Source of the DNA: Rhodocyclaceae bacterium
GTDB taxonomy: Bacteria > Pseudomonadota > Gammaproteobacteria > Burkholderiales > Rhodocyclaceae
Direction of reading: 5' to 3'
DNA length: 64,000 nt
Assembly (NCBI GenBank): GCA_016721505.1
Contig: JADKHX010000003.1
Location: 186,001 to 250,000 of the forward strand
Positions 15,361 to 24,309 of this stretch are shown here, piece after piece; within the stretch, counting starts at the first letter, position 1, and each line of letters begins with the position of its first letter. The position numbers and the translations under genes are program-made. A model generated the notes under the pieces. That model was not told where the DNA came from, made no database searches, and saw only the letters and a program-made list of their open reading frames with translations.

Positions 15361-16350
15361 GTGAAAAATTTACTGTCACTTGCTTCATTTAGCAGAGCGT
15401 TTCTTGCGCTGCGCTTGCCGCTGATTTTCTTACTAGGCTTTAGCTCGCAAGCAATCGCCTCAAGCACCGGAGCGCCTGCTCCGGAAGGCACATTGTCAAA
15501 TATCGGCAGCCTATTTGCGCTAGCAGTCGTCATGGTCGCGTTTTCAACCGCCTGGATGCTCAATCATTCTGCACCGCGCGTTCGTGTCGGCGGGACACTG
15601 TTGGCTGCGGCGAGCTGTGCAGCGATGGTCGGATGGTTTGTGCTGGTGCTCGGCACCGGCGTGCTGGAGAACCCGAAGCCATTCCAAGCGCCTATGGATG
15701 CGGCCAAACCGGCGCTGATGTGGATCGAGGCCGGTGTTGCCCTTCTGGCTGGCCTCGGTTTGTTGGCGTTGGCGCTGCGCCAACGCCAAGGCGGCGAAAT
15801 ACTCGACCTGCCATCCACCAATGAAGCCGCTCGCTATGGTCAAGTGTCGCGGACTTTGCATTGGACCACCGCGATCTTGTTCCTTTTCATGATCCCGACT
15901 GGAATATTCTCGGCGATGATTCCGGAAGGCGTTTGGTACCGGCTCGAATACAACATCACGCATAAAACTATCGGTGTGATCATTCTGGGGCTCACCATTG
16001 CAAGGCTACTGTGGAATCGTCGTTCGCAACGTCCTGCGTTGGATGGGTCGCTCAAACCGATCGAGCGCAAGATGGCGCATGGCGCGCATGTATTGCTGTA
16101 TGTGCTGCTGATTGCGGTGCCACTCACCGGCTACATGATGACCAGTCTGCATGGCTACTCAACCTATTTCTTCGCTTGGGAAATCCCGTCGTTTTTTGCT
16201 GAAAGCCCGGCATATAAGTATTGGGGTCTATTCCATAAATATCTGCTGCAATATCTGATTTACATGATTCTCGGCGCACATATTCTCGGCGCGCTAAAAC
16301 ATCATTTTGTTGATAAACACAAAGCAGCGATTAAGCGAATGCTTGGGTAA
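15361..16350 (+). CDS. Cytochrome b561 family membrane protein with an N-terminal extension
   Basis: The start is GTG 15361, eight bases after a GAGGA site; earlier codons are open but unsupported. Residues 1-150 hold a signal-anchor-like segment and three further hydrophobic helices (FALAVVMVAFSTAWML; ASCAAMVGWFVLVLGTGV; EAGVALLAGLGLLALAL). Residues 160-329 are the bacterial cytochrome b561 domain: YGQVSRTLHWTTAILFLFM, THKTIGVIILGLTIARLLW, MAHGAHVLLYVLLIAVPLTGY, and GAHILGALKHHF, with His residues positioned to bind two haems. It would pass electrons between quinol and a periplasmic acceptor. The family is sure for the C-terminal half; the extension is less usual. Confidence 0.85.
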   Translation: MKNLLSLASFSRAFLALRLPLIFLLGFSSQAIASSTGAPAPEGTLSNIGSLFALAVVMVAFSTAWMLNHSAPRVRVGGTLLAAASCAAMVGWFVLVLGTGVLENPKPFQAPMDAAKPALMWIEAGVALLAGLGLLALALRQRQGGEILDLPSTNEAARYGQVSRTLHWTTAILFLFMIPTGIFSAMIPEGVWYRLEYNITHKTIGVIILGLTIARLLWNRRSQRPALDGSLKPIERKMAHGAHVLLYVLLIAVPLTGYMMTSLHGYSTYFFAWEIPSFFAESPAYKYWGLFHKYLLQYLIYMILGAHILGALKHHFVDKHKAAIKRMLG

Positions 16351-16462
16351 TACACCAGACAGGCGTGGCGGGATCTGGTGACTCGCAACTGTGAAAGTTT
16401 GAGCAAGAACAATCAGGTCGGCTCGGCGATAATTGCCACCTACGGCAATTACCCGCGCCCAC

Positions 16463-17365
16463 ATGATTATTCTGTTTCGCCTTCTCTCGGTTTTCCCCTT
16501 GGGGGTTCTGCAAGCGCTTGGCAGTGTTTGCGGTTGGGTGGTGTGGCTTTGCTCTAGTCGCTATCGTCAAAACTTCAATCGGCACATCGGCCAAGCTGGA
16601 TTGCAAGCGGCGCGTCGTCGTGCGATTCGCGAAACCGGCAAAACGATTTTTGAATTGCCAAAAATTTGGCTAAGGCCAAATGCCGAAGTTGTTCGCCGCG
16701 TGACACGCGTTTCCGGTTGGGAGTTGATTGACGCGGGCGTAGCCGCTGGTCGCGGGATTGTGTTGCTCACGCCGCATCTCGGTTGCTTTGAAATCACCGC
16801 GCAATATTGCGCCTCGCATCGGCCCATCACAGTGCTCTACCGTCGTGCCAAACAAGCGTGGCTCGCACCGCTGGTAGAGGCTGGCCGTGGCGCGAATCTG
16901 AAGCTAGCACCAGCCGATCTGAGCGGCGTGCGGCGCCTGCTTAAAGCACTGAAAAATGGCGAAACCATAGGGCTATTACCGGATCAGGCACCAGGCACGG
17001 GCGAGGGCATCTGGGCGCCGTTCTTCGGCAGGCCCGCTTACACCATGACGCTCGCCGCACGGCTTGCCGATACCGGCGCGACAGTGTTGATGATTTACGC
17101 TGAACGTCTGACCTGGGGGCGTGGCTATCACGTTCATGTGCAAGCTTTGTCAGCACCGCTGATCGGTGATCTCGCCGCACGCACGGCGCAAATCAATGGC
17201 GAGATCGAGCAGCTGATTCGGCGATGTCCGGGGCAATATTTGTGGGCGTATAACCGCTACAAAACACCGGCGGGTGCGGAGCCGCCACCCGACAGCGTTG
17301 CCACCCCGCGAAGTGGCGTCCAAGGCATGCAGAGCTCGTCAGCACCAACTGGTGGGCCGACTTAA
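16463..17365 (+). CDS. Lipid A biosynthesis (lauroyl/myristoyl-type) acyltransferase, first of two
   Basis: An inner-membrane LpxL/LpxM (HtrB) family acyltransferase that adds secondary acyl chains to lipid A. Evidence: an N-terminal hydrophobic helix, the catalytic H-X4-E motif in TPHLGCFEITA, RRAKQAW, and LLPDQAPGTGEGIWAPFFG. I take ATG 16463; an upstream start at 16433 would add ten residues, and no clear ribosome site decides. The last ~35 residues (PPPDSVATPRSGVQG...) are an odd tail that ends in SSAPTGGPT, encoded by a repeat copy. It is followed two bases after its stop by a second acyltransferase. Which chain it adds cannot be told. Confidence 0.88.
   Translation: MIILFRLLSVFPLGVLQALGSVCGWVVWLCSSRYRQNFNRHIGQAGLQAARRRAIRETGKTIFELPKIWLRPNAEVVRRVTRVSGWELIDAGVAAGRGIVLLTPHLGCFEITAQYCASHRPITVLYRRAKQAWLAPLVEAGRGANLKLAPADLSGVRRLLKALKNGETIGLLPDQAPGTGEGIWAPFFGRPAYTMTLAARLADTGATVLMIYAERLTWGRGYHVHVQALSAPLIGDLAARTAQINGEIEQLIRRCPGQYLWAYNRYKTPAGAEPPPDSVATPRSGVQGMQSSSAPTGGPT
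17339..17354 (+). repeat. Dispersed element, copy 6, at the 3' end of the first acyltransferase gene
   Basis: The partial core TCAGCACCAACTGGTG encodes SAPTG in the VSPAPT frame, three codons before the stop. The outer GGCGTG part is not present, so it is a truncated or decayed copy. Confidence 0.55.
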
Positions 17366-17367
17366 TC

Positions 17368-18240
17368 ATGCTCGTACGATTTTTCCTTGGCATCATGTGG
17401 CTGATTCAATGTCTGCCGATGGCCATCCTTGCACCACTCGGTCGTGGCCTTGGCGGGTTGCTGTACTTGTTGGCGCGCGAGCGCCGTCACGTCACGCTGA
17501 CTAATCTCGGCCTGTGTTTCCCGCAAATGAGCGAGGCAGAAAAAGTCGCGTTGGCCAAACAACATTTCGCCGCTTTCGGGCGCAGTTTTTTGGAGCGTGG
17601 TTTGATGTGGTGGGCATCTGAGGAGCGCCTCAAGCGTGTAATTCGCATCGAAGGCATGGAATATCTGCGCGCACAAAAGGGCAAGCCGACTTTGCTCTTT
17701 TCACCGCACTTTATGGGGCTCGATATGGCGGGCACGCGCATCATGATGGAGATGGATTGCACCAGTATCTACTCGGTGCAAAAAAACAAAGTGTTCAATG
17801 ATTTTTTGCTCAAAGGGCGTTCGCGCTTTGGCAATTCAAAACATTTTTCACGCCAGGAAGGTTTGCGTCCGCCAGTGCGCGCGATGCGTCAGGGCTTGCC
17901 GTTTTTTTATTTGTCGGATTTAGATTACGGCCCGAACGAAGCGATCTTCGTCCCGTTTTTTGCCTTCCATGCGGCGACGATAACCGGTCTATCCCGCTTG
18001 GCGCGGATGGGCAATGTCACCGTGATGACAGTCTATGGACGTATGGATGCTGATGGCTGGACAACCATCATCGGCCCGCCGTGGCAGGATTTTCCAGGCG
18101 AGTCGGTGGAGGCTGACACGCGACGGATGAATGCCGAGCTGGAAGGTGAGATGACCAGAAATCCACAGCTCCTACCGCAGTATTTGTGGATGCATAAGCG
18201 CTTCAAGACTCGCCCCGAAGGCGAAAAGCGGGTGTATTAG
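17368..18240 (+). CDS. Lipid A biosynthesis acyltransferase, second of two
   Basis: A 290-residue HtrB/LpxL family protein. An N-terminal membrane helix (LVRFFLGIMWLIQCLPMAIL) is followed by the catalytic H-X4-D motif in FSPHFMGLDMAG, SVQKNKVFNDFLLKGR, FFYLSDLDYGPNEAIFVPFF, and a C-terminal LPQYLWMHKRFKTRPEG, which is a strong signature of this family. Its ATG lies two bases after the previous stop, so the pair is translated together. Two enzymes would give a hexa-acylated lipid A. Confidence 0.93.
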   Translation: MLVRFFLGIMWLIQCLPMAILAPLGRGLGGLLYLLARERRHVTLTNLGLCFPQMSEAEKVALAKQHFAAFGRSFLERGLMWWASEERLKRVIRIEGMEYLRAQKGKPTLLFSPHFMGLDMAGTRIMMEMDCTSIYSVQKNKVFNDFLLKGRSRFGNSKHFSRQEGLRPPVRAMRQGLPFFYLSDLDYGPNEAIFVPFFAFHAATITGLSRLARMGNVTVMTVYGRMDADGWTTIIGPPWQDFPGESVEADTRRMNAELEGEMTRNPQLLPQYLWMHKRFKTRPEGEKRVY

Positions 18241-18288
18241 GCAACGAATCGGCGTATCGCGCACTTTGCGAGGCGCTACCATAAGCAC

Positions 18289-19122
18289 ATGAAAATTCGC
18301 TTCACCAAAATGCACGGCCTGGGCAACGATTTTGTCGTGCTGGATACCATTCGCCAAAATTTCGTGCCGAGCGAAGCGCAAGCAAAGTTCCTCGCCGACC
18401 GGCACTTTGGTGTTGGCTGTGATCAAATTTTGTTAGTCGAAAAAGCGCATTCAACCGACAACGATTTTCGCTATCGCATCTTCAACGCCGATGGTGGCGA
18501 AGTGGAGCAATGTGGCAATGGCGCGCGTTGCTTTGTGCGTTATGTACGCGAGCAAGGGCTGACTACCAAGACAGAAATTCGCGTCGAAATATCCACCGGC
18601 ATCATAGTTCTGCGCCAGGAATCGAACGGTATGGTGACAGTCGATATGGGACCGCCACGATTTGCTCCAGCCGATGTTCCATTTCTAACCGATTCTGATG
18701 CGTTAGTGCAGCCGCTGGTTGTCGGCGGGCAGGAAATCGACATCACCGTGCTCTCGATGGGCAATCCGCATGCAGTGCAAATCGTCGCCAATGTCGACAC
18801 CGCCGCGGTGGAAAAATTGGGACCACTGATTGAAAACGACCACCGTTTTCCGCGCCGGGTCAATGCGGGATTCATGCAGATTGTGTCGCGTCAACAAATC
18901 CGTTTGCGGGTGCACGAGCGCGGCGCGGGCGAGACCATCGCCTGTGGTACCGGTGCTTGCGCGGCTGCAGTGACTGGCATTGCACGCGGCCTGCTCGACT
19001 CACCGGTCGAAGTCATTACCCGTGGCGGTGCGATGCAAATCGCCTGGTCAGCAGGGCAATCAGTGATGATGACCGGTCCGGCGGTCACGGTTTTTTCATC
19101 TGAAATTGAAATCCCCGATTGA
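18289..19122 (+). CDS. dapF: Diaminopimelate epimerase
   Basis: DapF converts LL- to meso-diaminopimelate for peptidoglycan and lysine, using two active-site cysteines and no cofactor. Both are present: NADGGEVEQCGNGARC and ERGAGETIACGTGACA. KMHGLGNDFVVLD at the N-terminus and DMGPPRF, MGNPHAVQIV in the middle complete the pattern. The length of 277 is normal. Its stop TGA lies within the first possible start of the DUF484 gene, and dapF-DUF484-xerC is a conserved proteobacterial order. Confidence 0.98.
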   Translation: MKIRFTKMHGLGNDFVVLDTIRQNFVPSEAQAKFLADRHFGVGCDQILLVEKAHSTDNDFRYRIFNADGGEVEQCGNGARCFVRYVREQGLTTKTEIRVEISTGIIVLRQESNGMVTVDMGPPRFAPADVPFLTDSDALVQPLVVGGQEIDITVLSMGNPHAVQIVANVDTAAVEKLGPLIENDHRFPRRVNAGFMQIVSRQQIRLRVHERGAGETIACGTGACAAAVTGIARGLLDSPVEVITRGGAMQIAWSAGQSVMMTGPAVTVFSSEIEIPD

Positions 19123-19151
19123 TGCAAATACAAAACCAAGAAGGACAAGAT

Positions 19152-19832
19152 ATGACATCAGAAAAGCTAGCTATAACATCGGAACAGGTCGCAGGATTTC
19201 TGAAAGATCATCCGGAATTTTTTGACCAATACGCCGATTTGCTGGCGCTAATCACCGTCCCCGATCCGCATAGCGGAAGAGCGGTATCGATCACCGAGCG
19301 GCAGTTGTTTAGTCTGCGCGAAAAGCTGCGTATGCTCGAAGCCAAAATGAGCGAACTCATCTCTTTTGGTGAAGAGAACGATGCAATTTCTGACAAGGTT
19401 CATGCGCTAAGTTTGGCGCTGATTTCTGCCTTGGGTGTTCCTGCAGTGACGCGCGCCGTGTACTCCCACCTAGGCGGTGCTTTCGCCGTTCCACATGTCG
19501 CTTTGCGCATTTGGGGCGTTGGCGATGGCGCGGACGCTAATTGCGTCGAGTTTGATCCAGTTAGCGATGCGGCGGTGGCATTTGCCTCGGGTCTCGCACG
19601 ACCTAGCTGTGGGCTCACCGGCAGCCATGAATCCTTGGCGTGGTTCGGTAGCGCAGCGCCGGCACTTCGCTCGATGGCGCAGGTGCCGCTGCGTCACCCG
19701 AACGGCAATAGCTTTGGCTTGTTGGTGATGGCCAGTGAAGATCAGCACCGTTTCTATCCAGAGCTTGGCACGCTGTACATCGAGCGCATCGGCGAGATGC
19801 TCTCAAACGCGCTATTGCGCGTGATGCTCTAA
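19152..19832 (+). CDS. DUF484 family protein
   Basis: A 226-residue cytosolic protein of the conserved DUF484 family (YigA in enterobacteria), with a GAF-like fold predicted for the family. Seen: QVAGFLKDHPEFFDQYADLL, then VSITERQLFSLREKLRMLEAKMSELI (a coiled coil), and a C-terminal GAF-like region. Function is unknown. I chose ATG 19152 because AAGAAGGA lies before it; ATG 19122, overlapping the dapF stop, is the alternative. It sits between dapF and xerC as in other genomes. Confidence 0.88.
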   Translation: MTSEKLAITSEQVAGFLKDHPEFFDQYADLLALITVPDPHSGRAVSITERQLFSLREKLRMLEAKMSELISFGEENDAISDKVHALSLALISALGVPAVTRAVYSHLGGAFAVPHVALRIWGVGDGADANCVEFDPVSDAAVAFASGLARPSCGLTGSHESLAWFGSAAPALRSMAQVPLRHPNGNSFGLLVMASEDQHRFYPELGTLYIERIGEMLSNALLRVML

Positions 19833-19845
19833 CGGCAACATCAGT

Positions 19846-20736
19846 ATGGACAGCATCAGCCAATTTCTCGCTGAACTGGCTGTCCAGCGGCGGGTTAGTA
19901 CGCATACGATCTCAGCTTATCGGCGCGACCTCGCGCACTTGGCGAAACTTGGCGCGGACAACAGTCCTGATGCACTGAATCCAGCGCAACTGCAGCGTGC
20001 GCTGATGCAAATGCACAGCAAAAACCTTGCTCCGCGCTCAATTGCACGCACGCTATCGGCGTGGCGCAGTTTTTATGCTTGGCTGGCGAGAAACGAAAAA
20101 ATAGTTATCAATCCGGCGCTGACTTTGCGCGCGCCGCGGCGGCCTCATCTGTTGCCAAAGGCGCTGGGTGTCGACCAAGCCGCGACCTTGCTTGATACAC
20201 CGTTAGGAACACGCACGGACGATCCATTGGAATTACGCGACACTGCGATGTTCGAATTGTTTTATTCCTCCGGTTTGCGGTTGGCCGAGCTTGTCAGTTT
20301 GAATTGGCCTGGCGGTCTCGATCTCGAAACCGGTGAGGTGACCGTTACCGGCAAGCGCAATAAGACTCGCTTAATCCCCGTTGGCGAGCATGCGTTGGTA
20401 GCGCTCAAAGAGTGGATTGCGGCACGCACACTGATGGTAAAACCCGACGAACCAGCTTTGTTTATCAGCCAGCGCGGCACCCGACTCACGCCGCGTCAAG
20501 TGCAAACCCGGCTCGCACAATGGGCGCAGAGATCTGGGCTTGGAATGCATGTGCACCCACACATGCTGCGGCATTCATTCGCCTCACACGTTCTGCAATC
20601 CTCCGGCGATTTGCGCGCCGTACAAGACATGCTCGGCCACGCCAGCATCGCAGCAACGCAGGTTTATACGCATTTGGATTTCCAACATCTGGCAAAAATT
20701 TACGATGCGGCACATCCGCGCGCGAGGAAAAGCTAA
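19846..20736 (+). CDS. xerC: Tyrosine site-specific recombinase XerC
   Basis: XerC with XerD resolves chromosome dimers at dif. The 296 residues have the N-terminal SAM-like core-binding domain (ISQFLAELAVQRRVSTHTISAYRRDL) and the catalytic domain with Arg in SSGLRLAELVSL, the H-x-x-R of HPHMLRHSFASHVL, His in LGHASIAATQVYTHL and the nucleophile Tyr in QVYTHLDF. The C-terminal LAKIYDAAHPRA is typical of XerC. The position after dapF-DUF484 supports XerC over XerD. Confidence 0.95.
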   Translation: MDSISQFLAELAVQRRVSTHTISAYRRDLAHLAKLGADNSPDALNPAQLQRALMQMHSKNLAPRSIARTLSAWRSFYAWLARNEKIVINPALTLRAPRRPHLLPKALGVDQAATLLDTPLGTRTDDPLELRDTAMFELFYSSGLRLAELVSLNWPGGLDLETGEVTVTGKRNKTRLIPVGEHALVALKEWIAARTLMVKPDEPALFISQRGTRLTPRQVQTRLAQWAQRSGLGMHVHPHMLRHSFASHVLQSSGDLRAVQDMLGHASIAATQVYTHLDFQHLAKIYDAAHPRARKS

Positions 20737-20746
20737 ATGCAAATTT

Positions 20747-20774
20747 CGCCAGTTGGTGCTGATGACACGCTGTT
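20747..20774 (-). repeat. Dispersed element, copy 7 (intergenic)
   Basis: On the minus strand AACAGCGTGTCATCAGCACC followed by AACTGGCG, with two changes from the core. It lies between xerC and the rRNA methyltransferase gene, 20 bases before the latter's ATG. Confidence 0.8.
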
Positions 20775-20793
20775 GAATGCCTGACTCGACTGC

Positions 20794-21987
20794 ATGACCG
20801 CCACCCTCAAACTCCTCGCCGGCAAAGACAAATCAATCAAAGCCCGTCACCCGTGGATATTCGCGGGTTCCGTCTCTGACGTTTCCGGTCGTGCAAAGCC
20901 CGGTGATACAGTCGATGTGGTCGCCTCAAATGGTCGTCCCTTGGCACGCGCTGCGTGGAGTCCCGAATCGCAAATCCGTGCACGAGTGTGGACTTTCGAT
21001 CCCAACGAAACTATCGACCACGCGTTTTTCAAACGCCGCATCGCGGCTGCAATCGCCCGTCGCGATGCCTTGCCGGAACTACGCGCGCAACAAGGCTTGC
21101 GCTTGATCCACGCCGAATCCGATGGCCTGCCCGGTATCACCGCTGATCGTTATGGTGATACCGTTGTCGTCGCATTGACCAGCGCCGGCGCAGAAAAATG
21201 GCGTGCCGCGATCATTGATTCCATTTACAAAGCCAGCGGTTGCGCGCGCATTTACGAGCGCTCGGACGCCAGCGCTCGCAGCCGCGAAGGCTTGGCTATT
21301 GTCACCGGTTGGTGCATGGGCGAAGCACCGGTGGAAGCTTTGGTCATAGAAGAAAACGGCGTGCGCATGAGTGTCGATATCGTTGCCGGACACAAGACCG
21401 GTTTCTATCTTGACCAACGCGACAACCGCCGTCGCGTTGGCGAACTTTCTGCCAACAAACGCGTACTCAATTGCTTTTGCTACACCGGCGGATTCTCCCT
21501 GCAAGCGCTGAAGGGCGGGGCAAGCGAAGTGATCTCCGTCGACAGCTCCGGCCCGGCGTTAGCCACCGCACAGCACAATCTGGCCTTGAACCCACAGCTC
21601 GATGCCACCAGCGCAATCTGGCACGAAGCCGACGTTTTTGCGGACCTGCGCGCACGTCACAACGCGAATGAAAAATTCGACCTCATCATCCTCGATCCGC
21701 CAAAATTCGCCCCCTCAGCTGCCCACGCAGAGCGCGCCGCACGCGCCTACAAAGACATCAATCTGCAAGCCATGAAATGCCTGAATCCCGGCGGCATGCT
21801 GATGAGCTACTCCTGCTCCGGTGGCATCAGCGTTGCACACTTCCAACAAATCATCGCGGATGCGGCTACTGATGCCGCGCGCACTACGCGCATCGTGCAA
21901 CGCCTGCAAGGCGCGGCCGATCATCCGGTGGATGTGGCGTTTCCGGAAGGCGAATATCTCAAAGGATTGTTGCTTCAGCTTGATTGA
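20794..21987 (+). CDS. rlmI: Class I 23S rRNA (cytosine) methyltransferase, RlmI-like
   Basis: A 397-residue protein with an N-terminal PUA RNA-binding domain (LLAGKDKSIKARHPWIFAGSV, then PGDTVDVV), a linking domain, and a SAM methyltransferase domain: KTGFYLDQRDNRRRVGEL, motif I CFCYTGGFSLQALKGG, motif IV LIILDPPKFAPS, and SYSCSGGISVAHF, which holds the catalytic cysteine of m5C enzymes. RlmI makes m5C1962 in 23S rRNA. Length and domain order fit the RlmI/YccW family. Its 3' end overlaps the convergent LysR gene by 13 bases. Confidence 0.9.
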   Translation: MTATLKLLAGKDKSIKARHPWIFAGSVSDVSGRAKPGDTVDVVASNGRPLARAAWSPESQIRARVWTFDPNETIDHAFFKRRIAAAIARRDALPELRAQQGLRLIHAESDGLPGITADRYGDTVVVALTSAGAEKWRAAIIDSIYKASGCARIYERSDASARSREGLAIVTGWCMGEAPVEALVIEENGVRMSVDIVAGHKTGFYLDQRDNRRRVGELSANKRVLNCFCYTGGFSLQALKGGASEVISVDSSGPALATAQHNLALNPQLDATSAIWHEADVFADLRARHNANEKFDLIILDPPKFAPSAAHAERAARAYKDINLQAMKCLNPGGMLMSYSCSGGISVAHFQQIIADAATDAARTTRIVQRLQGAADHPVDVAFPEGEYLKGLLLQLD

Positions 21988-22931
21988 TTTGCGACTGTCT
22001 TTTCGTGTTGTTTGTAGACGGCCTCAAGCCCTTTTGCCAGCGCGTCAAACACCACCCGAATTCGAGCGCTCTGGCGTAATTCACGATGCGCTGTTAGCCA
22101 TACCGGCAACGGAGGCACCAGGTTTGGCGGAAGGACGGCGCGCATTTGCGGGTATTGCGAGCCGACAATTTCGGCGGTGATACCTATACCCATCCCGGCC
22201 AGTGTCAGGTGCCAATCCGTAACCAAATTGTCGCAGCGGGTGGCAAAAAAGTCCCGCTCGACCGCCATCCCTATGGCACGAAAGCCTTTGATCAGCAAGT
22301 CGTCAGTATCGTAACCAATCCAGTCGTAGAGCGCGGCATTGCGTATATCGATGCTGCCACCGACCCTTTCCAGATAATCGACATGGGCGTAGCCATTGAG
22401 TGCCATCTTGCCCAAACTTTTGGCAATCAAGCCGGCCTGGTTGGGACGCATATGGCGGACGGCAATATCAGCATGGCGCTCAAGCAAGTTTTCGATACGA
22501 TTCGAAACCAGCAACTCAATTTGAATTTCCGGATGGGCGCGGCGCAGAGCGGCCAGAATGGGCGGCAATTGATAGGTAGCGGTCATTTCGCTGGCGGTGA
22601 TGCGCACTGTGCCGGTCAACTCTTGTGACTGCCCCAGCACCTTCATCGACATCACTTGCGCGGCCACTTGCATCTGACGTGCGGCGGGCACCAGCGTTTC
22701 GCCAGCAGCAGTGAGGCGCAGACCGCGTGCGATGCGCTCGAACAAAGTCACGCCGATCGAACGTTCCAACTCAGCGATCTGGCGCGATAGAGTCGGCTGG
22801 CTGGTCGCCAATAATCGCGTCGCGCCGCTGAGCGAACCGGCATCGACCACGGCTAGGAAAGCGCGCACCAGGTTCCAGTCCAACGTCGAAGGCGCGCCGG
22901 TGACGGCTTCAGCGGCAACTGACGTATTCAT
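21975..22931 (-). CDS. LysR-type transcriptional regulator
   Basis: I start at ATG 22931 (MNTSVAAEAV), ten bases behind an AGG; the longer frame to 22973 has no ribosome site. After about 18 residues comes the HTH: LDWNLVRAFLAVVDAGSLSGATRLLATSQPTLSRQIAELE, then the effector-binding domain. It is divergent from the NAD(P)-binding protein gene at 23026, its likely target. The pair resembles LysR-controlled reductases induced by small electrophiles, but the inducer is not known. Confidence 0.9.
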   Translation of the reverse strand: MNTSVAAEAVTGAPSTLDWNLVRAFLAVVDAGSLSGATRLLATSQPTLSRQIAELERSIGVTLFERIARGLRLTAAGETLVPAARQMQVAAQVMSMKVLGQSQELTGTVRITASEMTATYQLPPILAALRRAHPEIQIELLVSNRIENLLERHADIAVRHMRPNQAGLIAKSLGKMALNGYAHVDYLERVGGSIDIRNAALYDWIGYDTDDLLIKGFRAIGMAVERDFFATRCDNLVTDWHLTLAGMGIGITAEIVGSQYPQMRAVLPPNLVPPLPVWLTAHRELRQSARIRVVFDALAKGLEAVYKQHEKTVANQSS

Positions 22932-23025
22932 TATCAAATACCTAAGATTCAGATATGCGTATTGTGCCATCAAGAGCTATCTAGAAGAATGCTTCCATCG
23001 AATTTCAATTGCAGGAGGCAAGACC

Positions 23026-24015
23026 ATGAACCAGCTAATTTCCAGCAGCCCTACCGTCTTGGTGCTTGGCGCCAAAGGACGCTTTGGCACCGCCGCCGTC
23101 AATGCTTTCGCCGCCGCCGGCTGGCAGGTACGCGCCCAATCACGCCGCGCCGATGCAAGCTATCCGGCAGGCGTCACGGCGATCACTGCCGACGCGATGG
23201 ACAGCGCCGCGCTATGTGCGGCCGCAGAAGGTGCCGACGTGGTGATCAATGGTCTGAGCCCGCTCTACACCGAATGGGAAGAACTGGCGCGCGACCTGGC
23301 CGACCACGCCCTGAAAGCCGCCAAGTCCAGCGACGCACTGTTGATGTTGCCGGGCAATGTGTACAACTACGGCCGCCAAATCCCCAGCGAATTGGACGTC
23401 GACACGCCGCAAGTTGGCGACCACGCCAAAGCCCGCATTCGTATCGAAATCGAACAGCAAATGCGCGATGCGGCAGACGATGGCGTCAGCAGCCTGGTCG
23501 TTCGCGCCGGTGATTTCTTTGGCGGTAAAGTCGGTGGCTCGTGGTTCGATCTGGTCATCGCCAAATCATTGAAGGATGAAAAACTGGTCTACCCCGGCGC
23601 GCCCGACGTGCCACACTCGTGGTCCTATCTGCCCGATCTGGCGCAAACCTTCGTTCATTTGGCTGAGCAGCGCGCTCTGTTTGTCGGCGCCCATACCGTC
23701 CATTTCGACGGACACACATTGACCGGCGAGCAGCTTCACGCGGAAGTCGAAGCTGTGCTCGGGCGTCCGCTCAAACGCGCCACCATGCCCTGGGGATTAG
23801 TCCGCCTCGCCGCCTGGTTCTCGCCCATGCTCGCCGCCACACTCGACATGCGCTACCTATGGCAACGCGCCCACCGCCTTAACGATAGCAGCCTGCGCCA
23901 ACACTTGAACAGCGTGCCGCATACCTCGCTGGCGCAAGCACTTGCTGTGTCGTTGAATGATCTTGGTTTGTTGCCGACGCGGAACAAGGGTGCATCGGGT
24001 TTGAGCAACGCCTAA
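23026..24015 (+). CDS. NAD(P)-binding epimerase/NmrA-like protein
   Basis: A 329-residue protein with a Rossmann start VLVLGAKGRFGTAAVNAFAA, then DAMDSAALCAAAEGADVVIN, LPGNVYNYGR (a YN variant of the SDR Tyr region), and SWSYLPDLAQTFVHLAE, the pattern of extended/atypical short-chain dehydrogenases. Start at ATG 23026 after a strong GGAGG. It may act as a reductase/epimerase or a redox-sensing protein; the substrate is not known. Its stop overlaps the convergent CDGSH gene by four bases. Confidence 0.85.
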   Translation: MNQLISSSPTVLVLGAKGRFGTAAVNAFAAAGWQVRAQSRRADASYPAGVTAITADAMDSAALCAAAEGADVVINGLSPLYTEWEELARDLADHALKAAKSSDALLMLPGNVYNYGRQIPSELDVDTPQVGDHAKARIRIEIEQQMRDAADDGVSSLVVRAGDFFGGKVGGSWFDLVIAKSLKDEKLVYPGAPDVPHSWSYLPDLAQTFVHLAEQRALFVGAHTVHFDGHTLTGEQLHAEVEAVLGRPLKRATMPWGLVRLAAWFSPMLAATLDMRYLWQRAHRLNDSSLRQHLNSVPHTSLAQALAVSLNDLGLLPTRNKGASGLSNA

Positions 24016-24260
24016 GCGGCTGGCAATGTCTTATGACTGCCATCACACAGCGGACTTTTCCCGCTGTGCTTGCAGCCACAAAAATAAACCGTCGCATCCG
24101 TCTCCGCCGTAAATTTCATCGGCGTAAATTCACCGCCCTTGTGACTGCCATCGCAAAACGGCTGCGCTTTGCTCTTGCCGCAAGCGCACCAGTAATAGTC
24201 CTTACCCGCTTCAACAGCAACAGGATAGGGCGAACGTTGGGCGATTTCGGGAGTAGTCAT
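24012..24260 (-). CDS. CDGSH iron-sulfur domain protein (two CDGSH motifs)
   Basis: An 82-residue protein with two CDGSH iron-sulfur motifs: CACGKSKAQPFCDGSH (about residues 25-40) and CGCKHSGKSPLCDGSH (61-76). Each binds a 2Fe-2S cluster through three Cys and one His, and members act in electron transfer or iron/redox balance. There is no membrane anchor. It ends against the convergent reductase gene with a four-base overlap. Confidence 0.95.
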   Translation of the reverse strand: MTTPEIAQRSPYPVAVEAGKDYYWCACGKSKAQPFCDGSHKGGEFTPMKFTAETDATVYFCGCKHSGKSPLCDGSHKTLPAA

Positions 24261-24309
24261 GGCGGGTTCCTATTTGAGTGGTGCGAAAATTAATTTGGAG
24301 AGGACATCG